From Dehalococcoidia bacterium UBA1152 (GTDB lineage Bacteria; Chloroflexota; Dehalococcoidia; Lucifugimonadales; UBA2962), in NCBI GenBank assembly GCA_002311285.1, contig DBZU01000027.1, positions 1,566 through 7,517 on the forward strand: a stretch of DNA of 5,952 nucleotides. The letters run 5' to 3'. Both the position numbers and the translations under genes were made by a program. The notes beneath the pieces were generated by a model that was given only the letters and a program-made list of their open reading frames with translations, was not told where the DNA came from and made no database searches. Each line of letters starts with the position of its first letter. Positions within the stretch are counted from its first letter, which is position 1. Below are positions 1 through 5,839 of this stretch, piece after piece.

Positions 1-828
1 CAGATACAGTGAAAAAGCAAGAATCAAAGTTATGAACTTTGCTTTTTTTACCGCATTCCAAAAATCTTCCTTACATGAAACGAATACAAATCCACAGAAA
101 AAGCACACTAACCCCAATAATAATCCATGAACCGAAAATGCAAAAGACTCGTAATCCTTTGGTCTAATTAAAATTGCTTCAATCATTATCGGCAATGCAA
201 ATACAGGTATAATCGCTAGAGGCTTCTTAATTGCGCTTTTTATAAATCTATTAAACTTGTTTTCAGGATGTTTTTTAAAATAATTAAATACGAAAAGTAG
301 TATTAAAACATAAAAGAAAATATTTGCTAAAAACCATAAATGTCCCGGATTAGGAAAATAAAATTGTGGCTTGCCATAATAATTATTATAGATAACCCAA
401 TAAATCGGAACAATGAAAAACGTTCCGAAAACCAAAGGTACCACAATTCTAAATATTCGATCTGAAAGTAATTGGGCCCAATCCCTTCGCTCCATTGCAA
501 ACCTAGCTCCCATTCCTGAAACAACGAATAAAATTGGTATACGCCATATATTCATTACCATCATTAAAATCCAAAGAGGTTCTAATGACTGTCTATTTAT
601 GATGAACGCTATCTTAATACCCCAAGGTTGAAACCCAACAACAATATGGTACAGAATCAATAAACCTAAAGCGCTAACTCTGATTGAATCCACATCGTAT
701 CTTCGATTAGATGTGTTTTCATTGGGTTTAGAAGACTTGGTTAAACCAAGCTCCACTCCACATAAACTACAAAACCTTGAAAATGCCTCATTTTCGGCGC
801 TGCATTTGGCACAAATCATGGTCTGCAT
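1..828 (-). CDS. Zinc-ribbon acyltransferase-3 family membrane protein (OpgC-like), C-terminus cut by window edge
   Basis: I translated the minus strand by hand: it is open without a stop from the ATG at 828 to the window edge, giving 276 visible residues. Residues 1-24 form a zinc ribbon with two CxxC knuckles (C6/C9 and C20/C23, the second ending CSLCG). The acyltransferase-3 domain follows. The first helix holds YDVDSIR (44-50) and the likely catalytic histidine H61 in LYH. Next come an IPILFVVSGMGARF helix (97-110), a cytoplasmic RIFRIVVPLVFG stretch (124-135) and the GHLWFL helix (162-167), with further hydrophobic segments to the edge. The family's C-terminal helices are missing only because of the window edge. 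Known members move acyl groups onto glycans, for example succinyl onto periplasmic glucans by OpgC; the substrate here is unknown. The start at 828 has AGGAG at 844-840, 11 nt upstream; the in-frame ATG at 819 is an alternative but lies further from it. The gene lies 119 nt after the mutarotase-like gene, with its own candidate promoter, so it is probably a separate unit. Confidence 0.88.
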   Translation of the reverse strand, partial: MQTMICAKCSAENEAFSRFCSLCGVELGLTKSSKPNENTSNRRYDVDSIRVSALGLLILYHIVVGFQPWGIKIAFIINRQSLEPLWILMMVMNIWRIPILFVVSGMGARFAMERRDWAQLLSDRIFRIVVPLVFGTFFIVPIYWVIYNNYYGKPQFYFPNPGHLWFLANIFFYVLILLFVFNYFKKHPENKFNRFIKSAIKKPLAIIPVFALPIMIEAILIRPKDYESFAFSVHGLLLGLVCFFCGFVFVSCKEDFWNAVKKAKFITLILAFSLYL

Positions 829-859
829 GCTACATCAATCTCCTAAGACAAATCTGTAC

Positions 860-876
860 TGAGTTAGATTAACTCA
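860..876. promoter_or_regulatory. 17-bp perfect inverted repeat, operator-like, upstream of the acyltransferase gene
   Basis: The sequence is TGAGTTA-GAT-TAACTCA: two perfect 7-base arms around a 3-base centre. On the minus strand it starts 7 nt after the TATAAT box at 889-884, so it covers the expected transcription start and first transcribed bases. That is a typical place for a repressor operator. It could also fold as a short hairpin at the 5' end of the acyltransferase mRNA. It is not an intrinsic terminator, because no T-run follows it on either strand. Confidence 0.45.
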
Positions 877-883
877 TTCGAGG

Positions 884-911
884 ATTATACTTAAAGAAAT
901 ATGGATGTCCT
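884..911 (-). promoter_or_regulatory. Candidate sigma-70-type promoter for the acyltransferase gene
   Basis: Read on the minus strand, a perfect TATAAT lies at 889-884. AGGACA at 911-906 matches TTGACA at four of six positions, with a 16-nt spacer. Predicted initiation is near 877, which gives a leader of about 50 nt before the ATG at 828. AT-rich DNA yields chance TATAAT boxes, so this rests on position in the 119-nt intergenic gap as much as on sequence. Confidence 0.4.
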
Positions 912-947
912 TATTGAAGTAGATTGACATATATTAAGGATTGGTGG

Positions 948-2033
948 TCAGCTACGCTTGGTCACTATACCATCAGTATCGATACTTTCGACACCTTTAG
1001 CACCCTCAAATGCTACAGCACGCTGCGAGGCAGAAATACTCTCCCCAGGTTCTAGTTTTATAGCTGTACCGTTCTCGACTGCATCTGTTAATCCTTTGTG
1101 CCCGTGACTTGTAAAAGGTTCTAACCCTATATTATATGTGCGTCCATACCAAGGATAACCAAATCCACCACCCACTGATTGCCAATACCACAGATACTTA
1201 AACACATCCTTTGGGAATACCAATCCGAAACCAATCCCTGTTTCCTGATTGGTAACTGAATACCAGCCATCAGGCATGTCAGTAACATATGATAAAGTTA
1301 AAGCTCTGGTACTTTTAGATCTCACCTTTCTAAGGTCCAGTTTACTTCCATTTTTCATCTGTATCCAAGGCCATTCACCTTCGGCATCTAACTTTATATC
1401 ATTCTGTGGAGCTATCTCCGGCTGATGATTGAATATTTTACCCCCAGGCACATCAATAACACACCGCTCACTGAGAAACGGAGCTCCAAATGCTAGATGT
1501 TCTCCCCACATAGTCTGAACAGGCTCTTCAGCTTCGTTCAAAAGATTAGCCTCTATCTCCAAAACAGATGAGCCTTTTCTTAATGAAAGTGTCTTTTCAA
1601 AAAAGAAAGGTGTTCTTACAGTGCGTACCCAACATCGCATTGAAACTTTTTCAATTGAATCTTCAATAATCTGGCAGTCCCATGGGATAGTATTTACCTC
1701 TGCATGTTGACCCAAATCTGCTCCCATATACGTATTGGCAATACCTCCAGAAGGTAAAATGGTTTGCCATCCACCTTCATATACATCCATCCAAAGCTGA
1801 CCGCCATCTCCTGTGGTAGGTACAAACAATGATGGATTACGGACCCCCCAAGGACTTCGCCACATAAAATCGGTGTCAGTTGGCTTATGAACGAATTGGT
1901 AGATATCTGCTCCCTTATCAACAAGTACCACTACTTTAATCAGTTCGTTCTCTAAAACTACTGTCTTAACTCCGCGGTAAGCCCATGCATCTGAGATTCT
2001 ACAGCCATGATTTCGTACAGTCTGGTAATGCAT
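948..2033 (-). CDS. Galactose-mutarotase-like sugar epimerase (DUF4432 / aldose 1-epimerase-like)
   Basis: This 361-residue soluble protein has no signal peptide and the layout of the beta-sandwich mutarotase-like family. The N-terminal strands include VVVLVDKGADIYQF (34-47). The middle holds WRSPWGVR (58-65), EGGWQTILPSGG (86-97) and LGQHAEVNTIPWD (107-119), with H110 as candidate catalytic residue. GEHLAFG (177-183) supplies the second histidine, H179. Near the C-terminus NIGLEPFTS (301-309) supplies E305, the position of the general-base glutamate in aldose 1-epimerases. This His/His/Glu spacing matches known galactose mutarotases, so an active mutarotase is plausible, but many DUF4432-type proteins have no assayed substrate. 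The start is the ATG at 2033. Its AGGA ribosome site overlaps the final codon and stop of the lactonase gene 4 nt upstream, so translation is probably coupled. It is the last gene of the four-gene operon. No clear intrinsic terminator follows the stop. Confidence 0.85.
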   Translation of the reverse strand: MHYQTVRNHGCRISDAWAYRGVKTVVLENELIKVVVLVDKGADIYQFVHKPTDTDFMWRSPWGVRNPSLFVPTTGDGGQLWMDVYEGGWQTILPSGGIANTYMGADLGQHAEVNTIPWDCQIIEDSIEKVSMRCWVRTVRTPFFFEKTLSLRKGSSVLEIEANLLNEAEEPVQTMWGEHLAFGAPFLSERCVIDVPGGKIFNHQPEIAPQNDIKLDAEGEWPWIQMKNGSKLDLRKVRSKSTRALTLSYVTDMPDGWYSVTNQETGIGFGLVFPKDVFKYLWYWQSVGGGFGYPWYGRTYNIGLEPFTSHGHKGLTDAVENGTAIKLEPGESISASQRAVAFEGAKGVESIDTDGIVTKRS

Positions 2034-2037
2034 ATTT

Positions 2038-2895
2038 TTATCCTAAATCCGGATACTGTAGAGATTCACCTGTTACACCTGCCTCATATCTCGAAATATG
2101 CCACCTTCCAAGATTTGCACTTAACAAAATATCTCGGTTTTCTCCACAGAAAGCTATATTGGTAGGACAGGCAATCTTGGTGCCTTCGAAGTCATCAGCC
2201 AAAATATCGAGATTACCTGAAGCTGAATATCGATAAATCCGGTCGGGCCGATACATTGAAACATACAGGTTCCCGTCAGTATCGAAGGCAACGCCATCTG
2301 GCACTGTTCCCGGCAATTCAAAGACTGTCTCGTGCGGACCAGCGGTGCCATCAGATTCGATCTTAATTCTTTCAATTCTAGGGGGATTGATACTCATTGC
2401 TACATAAAGGCAATTTCCATCAGCGCTCAAACAATGTCCATTTGGAAACGTGTTTAATCTACGATCCCATACTTCCGTATCACCTCCAGGCTTAATCTTA
2501 TATATACGACCTGTGTCAGCCTTCCAATCTCCTGAATCACACACATATAAATTACCTTGCTCATCAAAAGCCGGATAATTTGGTGTAGTAAAAGGCTCAG
2601 ATGTAGATCCTTTAGAATAAAAGGAATCAGAACCATCAGGAGTAATCTTCATTATAGCCTTGTTACCTATATCGCAAGCATAAATATTGTTTCTGGCATC
2701 TAGTGCGAGTCCCAAAATAAATCCCCCGGTGTCAGCAATCTGTATTAGTTCTTTACGTTCTATATCAATTCTATAAATCTGTCCCGCCTCTCCACCTGCA
2801 TAGGCATATCCATCAAGCCCCCAAGCAATACCCTCAGCATGATCAAGACCGTCAACCAGAACGGATATTTCGGTTTCGTTATCTAACAGAGCCAC
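2038..2895 (-). CDS. SMP-30/gluconolactonase/LRE family lactonase
   Basis: The 285-residue protein is a six-bladed beta-propeller of the SMP-30/regucalcin type, near the usual length. Repeated blade signatures of the form DGNLYV are visible, for example DEQGNLYVCD (111-120) and DTDGNLYVSM (205-214). The divalent-metal ligands known from regucalcin align by motif: E21 in AEGIAW, N152 in FPNGHCLSADG and D200 in VPDGVAFD. N106 in TTPNYPAFD sits at the usual extra polar position. The closing CPTNIAF (243-249) is also typical. No signal peptide is visible, so it is probably cytoplasmic. Family members hydrolyse sugar lactones to aldonates, which fits its place between SDR dehydrogenases and a mutarotase-like protein; the particular lactone is unknown. 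The start is GTG at 2895, chosen because AGGAGG lies 6 nt upstream and no better ATG is present. It follows SDR B after a 79-nt gap. Confidence 0.9.
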   Translation of the reverse strand: MALLDNETEISVLVDGLDHAEGIAWGLDGYAYAGGEAGQIYRIDIERKELIQIADTGGFILGLALDARNNIYACDIGNKAIMKITPDGSDSFYSKGSTSEPFTTPNYPAFDEQGNLYVCDSGDWKADTGRIYKIKPGGDTEVWDRRLNTFPNGHCLSADGNCLYVAMSINPPRIERIKIESDGTAGPHETVFELPGTVPDGVAFDTDGNLYVSMYRPDRIYRYSASGNLDILADDFEGTKIACPTNIAFCGENRDILLSANLGRWHISRYEAGVTGESLQYPDLG

Positions 2896-2901
2896 AATAT
2901 T

Positions 2902-2907
2902 CCTCCT
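2902..2907 (-). promoter_or_regulatory. Strong Shine-Dalgarno fixing the GTG start of the lactonase
   Basis: AGGAGG on the minus strand lies 6 nt before GTG at 2895. This is the strongest ribosome-binding sequence I noted in the window, which supports the non-ATG start. Confidence 0.75.
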
Positions 2908-2937
2908 TCTATCTTAACGAAATTAAAACTCTCAAAT

Positions 2938-2952
2938 AGTATTTTTAATACT
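2938..2952. repeat. AT-rich inverted repeat between SDR B and the lactonase
   Basis: AGTATT-TTT-AATACT: perfect 6-base arms around 3 bases, in the middle of the 79-nt gap inside the operon. It could be a mRNA hairpin that tunes expression between the two halves of the operon, or a protein-binding site. On the minus strand it is followed by ATTTGAGAGTTTT rather than an uninterrupted T-run, so termination here would be weak at best. Confidence 0.3.
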
Positions 2953-2974
2953 TACTACTAATCGCCTCGAACCC

Positions 2975-3766
2975 CTAAATCTGGATATCATCGATTCGTA
3001 GTTTAACCATCTCTTCTGGAAGGAATCCAGCATTCACAAAACCTCCGTCGATTGGAATCGACACTCCGTTTATATGGCTCGCTTTGTCACTACACAAAAA
3101 TAGTACTAAGTCTGCAACTTCTTGTGGTAAAACCTCTCTACCAGCTGGCATTCTTTTGAGCCGCTGAGCTCTTAGACTAGGATCACGTTTATAAACCATC
3201 TTTGTCATCGGAGTCAGAGCCATTCCAGGACAAACTGTGTTTACGTTGATATCATATTGTGCCCATTCAAGAGAAAGTAAACCTGCAAGATTATTGAGGC
3301 CTGCCTTAGCTGGTCCATATGCTCCACGTTCAGGAACAGGAGCCCAAGCAGCCACTGAAGAAATAAAAACAACACTACCTCCCTCACCCTGTTTAACCAT
3401 CTGTTTGCCAGCAAGCTTACATAATAAAAAAGCACCTGTCAGGTGAGTATCGAGTGCCTCTCTCCATAGCTCCATTTTCATATCTAGAATAGGAGACTTT
3501 ATATTGTTCCCAGATGAATGTATTGCATAATCTACACGCCCATAACTCTTAACAGCGCTTTCAACAATTGATGAGACAGATTTCTCGTCTTTTACATCAA
3601 CTTCTACAGCAATAGCATCATCCCCTAACTCAGATGCAAGAAAATTAGAGCGTTCATAATCTATGTCAGCAACAACAACTTTTGCTCCTTCCGCTACAAA
3701 ACTTCTGCATATTGAAGAACCGATACCACCAGCTCCACCTGTAACAATCGCTACTTTCCCTTTCAT
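2975..3766 (-). CDS. SDR family NAD(P)-dependent oxidoreductase B (263 aa)
   Basis: This is a classical short-chain dehydrogenase/reductase. The Rossmann motif is TGGAGGIG (9-16). An aspartate pair after beta-2 (VVADID, D34/D36) suggests NAD preference. The catalytic serine is S137 in FISSVAAW, and Y150/K154 lie in YGPAKAGL. CPGMALTP (179-186) and the closing IPIDGGF (237-243) are also canonical. Two positions are unusual: the NNAG motif reads SSGN (84-87), and the asparagine of the Asn-Ser-Tyr-Lys tetrad appears as H108 in DTHLTGAF. The Ser-Tyr-Lys triad is intact, so activity is likely. The frame stays open upstream to a TTG at 3781, but the ATG at 3766 is preferred: GAGGAG at 3779-3774 lies 7 nt upstream, and the protein then begins directly with the first beta strand. 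It starts 1 nt after the stop of SDR A. A sugar or polyol dehydrogenase role is inferred from neighbours; the substrate is not readable. Confidence 0.9.
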   Translation of the reverse strand: MKGKVAIVTGGAGGIGSSICRSFVAEGAKVVVADIDYERSNFLASELGDDAIAVEVDVKDEKSVSSIVESAVKSYGRVDYAIHSSGNNIKSPILDMKMELWREALDTHLTGAFLLCKLAGKQMVKQGEGGSVVFISSVAAWAPVPERGAYGPAKAGLNNLAGLLSLEWAQYDINVNTVCPGMALTPMTKMVYKRDPSLRAQRLKRMPAGREVLPQEVADLVLFLCSDKASHINGVSIPIDGGFVNAGFLPEEMVKLRIDDIQI

Positions 3767-3767
3767 C

Positions 3768-4589
3768 TTAATTCTCCTCAATCATAGATGCCCCAGCAGC
3801 ACTTGCCCAAGCTCCTAGAGCATTGTATCCACCGTCAATGCATATATGTTCACCAGTCATAAAACTTGCCTTATCGCTAGCAAGAAAAAGAACGACATTT
3901 GCAATATCTACCGGTTGACCAATTCTCCCTAACGGATGAGTACTGCCATATCTTTTTACGACATCATCTGTATTTCCGTCCTCTGTTTCGGCTATATCGC
4001 GAACCATCTTTGTATCAATAGCCCCAGGGCATACTGCCAAAATTCTTATATTCTCAGTTGCATAATCCAATGACATCTGCCGAGTTAACGATAATATTCC
4101 ACCTTTGCTCGCTGCATATGCTGGAACTAGAGGTTGAGATTGAATTCCTTGGACACTTGCAGTATTGATTACTACACCTCCTCCCTCTTTCCGAATATAA
4201 GGGATAGCAAACTTAGACATCAAAAAATAACTTTTAAGATTAACATTGAGAATCCTATCCCATAGCTCTTCTGATGTATTCTCAACATTATGATAGGAAT
4301 CTGGTGACTGAATACCCACGTTGTTAAACAATATATTTATCGCTCCAAAACTCTTTATAGTCTCAGCTACCACTCGTTCGCACTCAGAAGCTTTAGAAAC
4401 ATCTGCGCGTATAAGAATTCCCTTCGAACCATTATTTTGTATTTCAGATACAACAGCCTCGCCAGCAGATTTATCAACATCTGCAATAGCCACTTTAGCT
4501 CCCTCACGAGCAAACTCTAACGCGGTACCTCGTCCTATCCCGTAAGCTCCTCCTGTAATTAAAACAACCTTCCCATCAAAAGTTCCCAT
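3768..4589 (-). CDS. SDR family NAD(P)-dependent oxidoreductase A (273 aa)
   Basis: This is a classical short-chain dehydrogenase/reductase with every family landmark. The dinucleotide motif is TGGAYGIG (12-19), D37 after beta-2 (IADVD) suggests NAD rather than NADP, and NNVG lies at 89-92. The tetrad is complete: N117 in NVNL, S145 in INTASVQG, and Y158 and K162 in YAASK. CPGAIDT (187-193) follows, and CIDGGY (250-255) closes the fold, with a tail of about 18 residues after it. It is the first gene of the operon. The ATG at 4589 has AAGGA at 4602-4598, 8 nt upstream. Its last two glutamate codons are the GAGGAG ribosome site of SDR B, so the two genes are physically interlocked. The two SDRs are clearly diverged and look like distinct dehydrogenases rather than a recent tandem copy. 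In context, oxidation of an aldose, lactol or polyol is likely. Confidence 0.92.
   Translation of the reverse strand: MGTFDGKVVLITGGAYGIGRGTALEFAREGAKVAIADVDKSAGEAVVSEIQNNGSKGILIRADVSKASECERVVAETIKSFGAINILFNNVGIQSPDSYHNVENTSEELWDRILNVNLKSYFLMSKFAIPYIRKEGGGVVINTASVQGIQSQPLVPAYAASKGGILSLTRQMSLDYATENIRILAVCPGAIDTKMVRDIAETEDGNTDDVVKRYGSTHPLGRIGQPVDIANVVLFLASDKASFMTGEHICIDGGYNALGAWASAAGASMIEEN
3774..3779 (-). promoter_or_regulatory. Shine-Dalgarno of SDR B, embedded in the end of SDR A
   Basis: GAGGAG on the minus strand encodes the final Glu-Glu of SDR A and lies 7 nt before the ATG of SDR B at 3766. It decides that start against an upstream in-frame TTG at 3781 and implies translational coupling. 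Confidence 0.7.
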
Positions 4590-4638
4590 GGTTTTGTTCC
4601 TTCACAGCTTACCTGATAGTCCTTAGCTGTAATTTCAA

Positions 4639-4656
4639 ATAATGGTTAACATTATA
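4639..4656 (-). promoter_or_regulatory. Candidate operon promoter -10 box overlapped by an inverted repeat
   Basis: On the minus strand a perfect TATAAT lies at 4656-4651, which predicts a start near 4644 and a leader of about 55 nt before SDR A. No good -35 exists at standard spacing: 17 nt upstream reads TGGTTG, while TTGTCC sits only 14 nt away. An inverted repeat, ATAATG-GTTAA-CATTAT (4639-4655), covers the -10 and start region, and another CATTAT lies at 4665-4670. A weak -35 with a palindrome over the start site is what a regulated catabolic promoter often looks like; the regulator is not in the window. Confidence 0.4.
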
Positions 4657-4733
4657 CACATTGGCATTATGGACAACCACAAAAACCAACATGTCTACTC
4701 CCCTATTCGGGAAGCATAGATTTTATCACCCAA

Positions 4734-4764
4734 AATTGACAATTCATGTTTAGAGATGTATCGT
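4734..4764 (+). promoter_or_regulatory. Candidate promoter of the divergent TIM-barrel gene
   Basis: A perfect TTGACA (4736-4741) lies 17 nt before TATCGT (4759-4764), which matches TATAAT at four of six positions. The -35 sits inside an 11-bp palindrome, AATTGACAATT (4734-4744), a possible binding site. Transcription from here would leave a leader of about 98 nt before the ATG at 4869. The rest of the 279-nt gap between the divergent genes (4590-4868) holds no credible coding frame or RNA gene that I can see. Confidence 0.3.
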
Positions 4765-4868
4765 TTGTGAACCACTAAGTTTATCCTGAACAAATTTATA
4801 AAGTTACACCGTTACCAAAATTGTTAAAAAATCATTTTATATCTAATAGCATTGTAAGTAGCACTGAA

Positions 4869-5705
4869 ATGCCCGCCAAATTGGGATACTCAACATATGC
4901 GCTAAAGATGGTAGACCCATTTGAAGCTCTGCCTAAAATTAGAGAAATAGGATATGAAGCTATAGAAATTTGCTTGCGTAATGGCTGGCCAACCTCTCCC
5001 AACGAATTCGATATTAGCAGTCAAAAATCCTTATCAAAACTTTCAGAACGACTAGGATTCCCTTCACCAATATTTTTTGGCTCAATAAACGTCTGCAGTA
5101 CAGAAAAATCACGAGATGAAATGGTCAAAGATACTCTCAAGAAATTCAGAATGGCTAGAGAGCTTCATTATGACGACACACCAATACTAATCACGACAAC
5201 TCCAGGTAATCACGCTCCACCATGGGATAGCGGTAAAGAAGAAATAAAAGATGCTTTCTTGCGTCTTGGCGATCTAGCTTCAAATCATGAAGTCACTATA
5301 GCGATAGAAGCACACGCGGGGACTGATTTTGAAACACCTGATAAAGCAATATGGTTGGTGGAACAAACACAACACCCCAATCTAAAATTAGATCTAGACA
5401 TAAGCCATTTTTATGTGGAAGGTGCAGATGTAGAATACAGCGTAAATCTTTGCGCGCCTCATTCGGTTATGATTCATATCAAAGACGGTGTAATTGAAAA
5501 TGGCCAAGTAAAATACTGTTTGACAGGTGAAGGAACTATCGATATAGCTGGATTCGTTTCATCCTTGCAAAAGAATGGTATTGGTCATCTACCAATATAT
5601 GCCGAAGTAAGCGTTCAACAGTCAGAGAACATTAACTACAATCCATGGGATACTGCCCAGTTTTGCTTTGATGCTCTAGATTTGGCTAGAAAGCAAACAA
5701 AGTAG
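4869..5705 (+). CDS. Sugar phosphate isomerase/epimerase-like TIM-barrel protein (xylose isomerase-like / AP endonuclease 2 fold)
   Basis: The 278-residue protein opens with the typical first strand and helix, KLGYSTYAL (4-12), then EALPKIREIGYEAIEI (19-34). The metal-site residues known in this family occur in order: E147 in IAIEAH, D177 and H180 in LDLDISHF, H203 in IHIKD and E246 in YAEVS. The TGEGTID loop (219-225) before the last strands is also characteristic. Family members isomerise, epimerise or dehydrate sugars, keto-sugars or inositol derivatives; the substrate cannot be told from motifs. The frame is open from a TTG at 4821, but I start at ATG 4869 because the fold begins immediately afterwards and the 16 upstream residues look unlike family sequence. 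No convincing Shine-Dalgarno precedes 4869. It is divergent from the SDR-lactonase-mutarotase operon and shares its control region, so joint function is likely. It ends with tandem TAG codons at 5703-5708. Confidence 0.85.
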   Translation: MPAKLGYSTYALKMVDPFEALPKIREIGYEAIEICLRNGWPTSPNEFDISSQKSLSKLSERLGFPSPIFFGSINVCSTEKSRDEMVKDTLKKFRMARELHYDDTPILITTTPGNHAPPWDSGKEEIKDAFLRLGDLASNHEVTIAIEAHAGTDFETPDKAIWLVEQTQHPNLKLDLDISHFYVEGADVEYSVNLCAPHSVMIHIKDGVIENGQVKYCLTGEGTIDIAGFVSSLQKNGIGHLPIYAEVSVQQSENINYNPWDTAQFCFDALDLARKQTK

Positions 5706-5729
5706 TAGTGCTCAATACTACGCATTTTT
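5702..5729 (+). terminator. Weak intrinsic terminator after the TIM-barrel gene
   Basis: GTAGTA (5702-5707) can pair with TACTAC (5716-5721) across an 8-nt loop, followed by GCA and then TTTTT (5725-5729). The stem is short and A+T-rich and overlaps the stop codon, so efficiency is uncertain. Its place between convergent genes supports a termination role. The rest of the gap to 5839 shows no convincing feature. Confidence 0.4.
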
Positions 5730-5839
5730 GTATCCGTACTAGAACACGTCGACAGAATGATTGAGTTCAAGACGATTGACAACAAGAACATATTCCTAAA
5801 TCCAATATTCAACATAGAAAAAATTATGCTGCTTTGAAA

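Noticed and set aside
327..631. Open frames of 65-72 codons overlapping the left-edge gene on both strands
   Set aside because: They overlap the acyltransferase frame, which carries recognisable motifs throughout, and show no family features of their own.
860..876. The 17-bp palindrome as a terminator of the operon
   Set aside because: Neither strand has a T-run after the stem; position after a -10 box fits an operator better.
3767..3781. Upstream TTG start that would lengthen SDR B by five residues
   Set aside because: The TTG would overlap SDR A, whereas ATG 3766 has GAGGAG 7 nt upstream and begins right at the first beta strand.
4321..4545. Plus-strand open frame of 74 codons inside SDR A
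   Set aside because: It is antisense to the cofactor-binding half of a clear SDR gene, with no ribosome site or motif.
2975..4589. Recent tandem duplication of the two SDR genes
   Set aside because: Their proteins share only family motifs, differ in length and in catalytic-tetrad and NNAG residues, so they are old paralogs or independent recruits.
4821..4868. N-terminal extension of the TIM-barrel protein from TTG 4821
   Set aside because: The 16 residues are AT-driven and unlike the family, whose fold begins just after the ATG at 4869; no ribosome site supports TTG.
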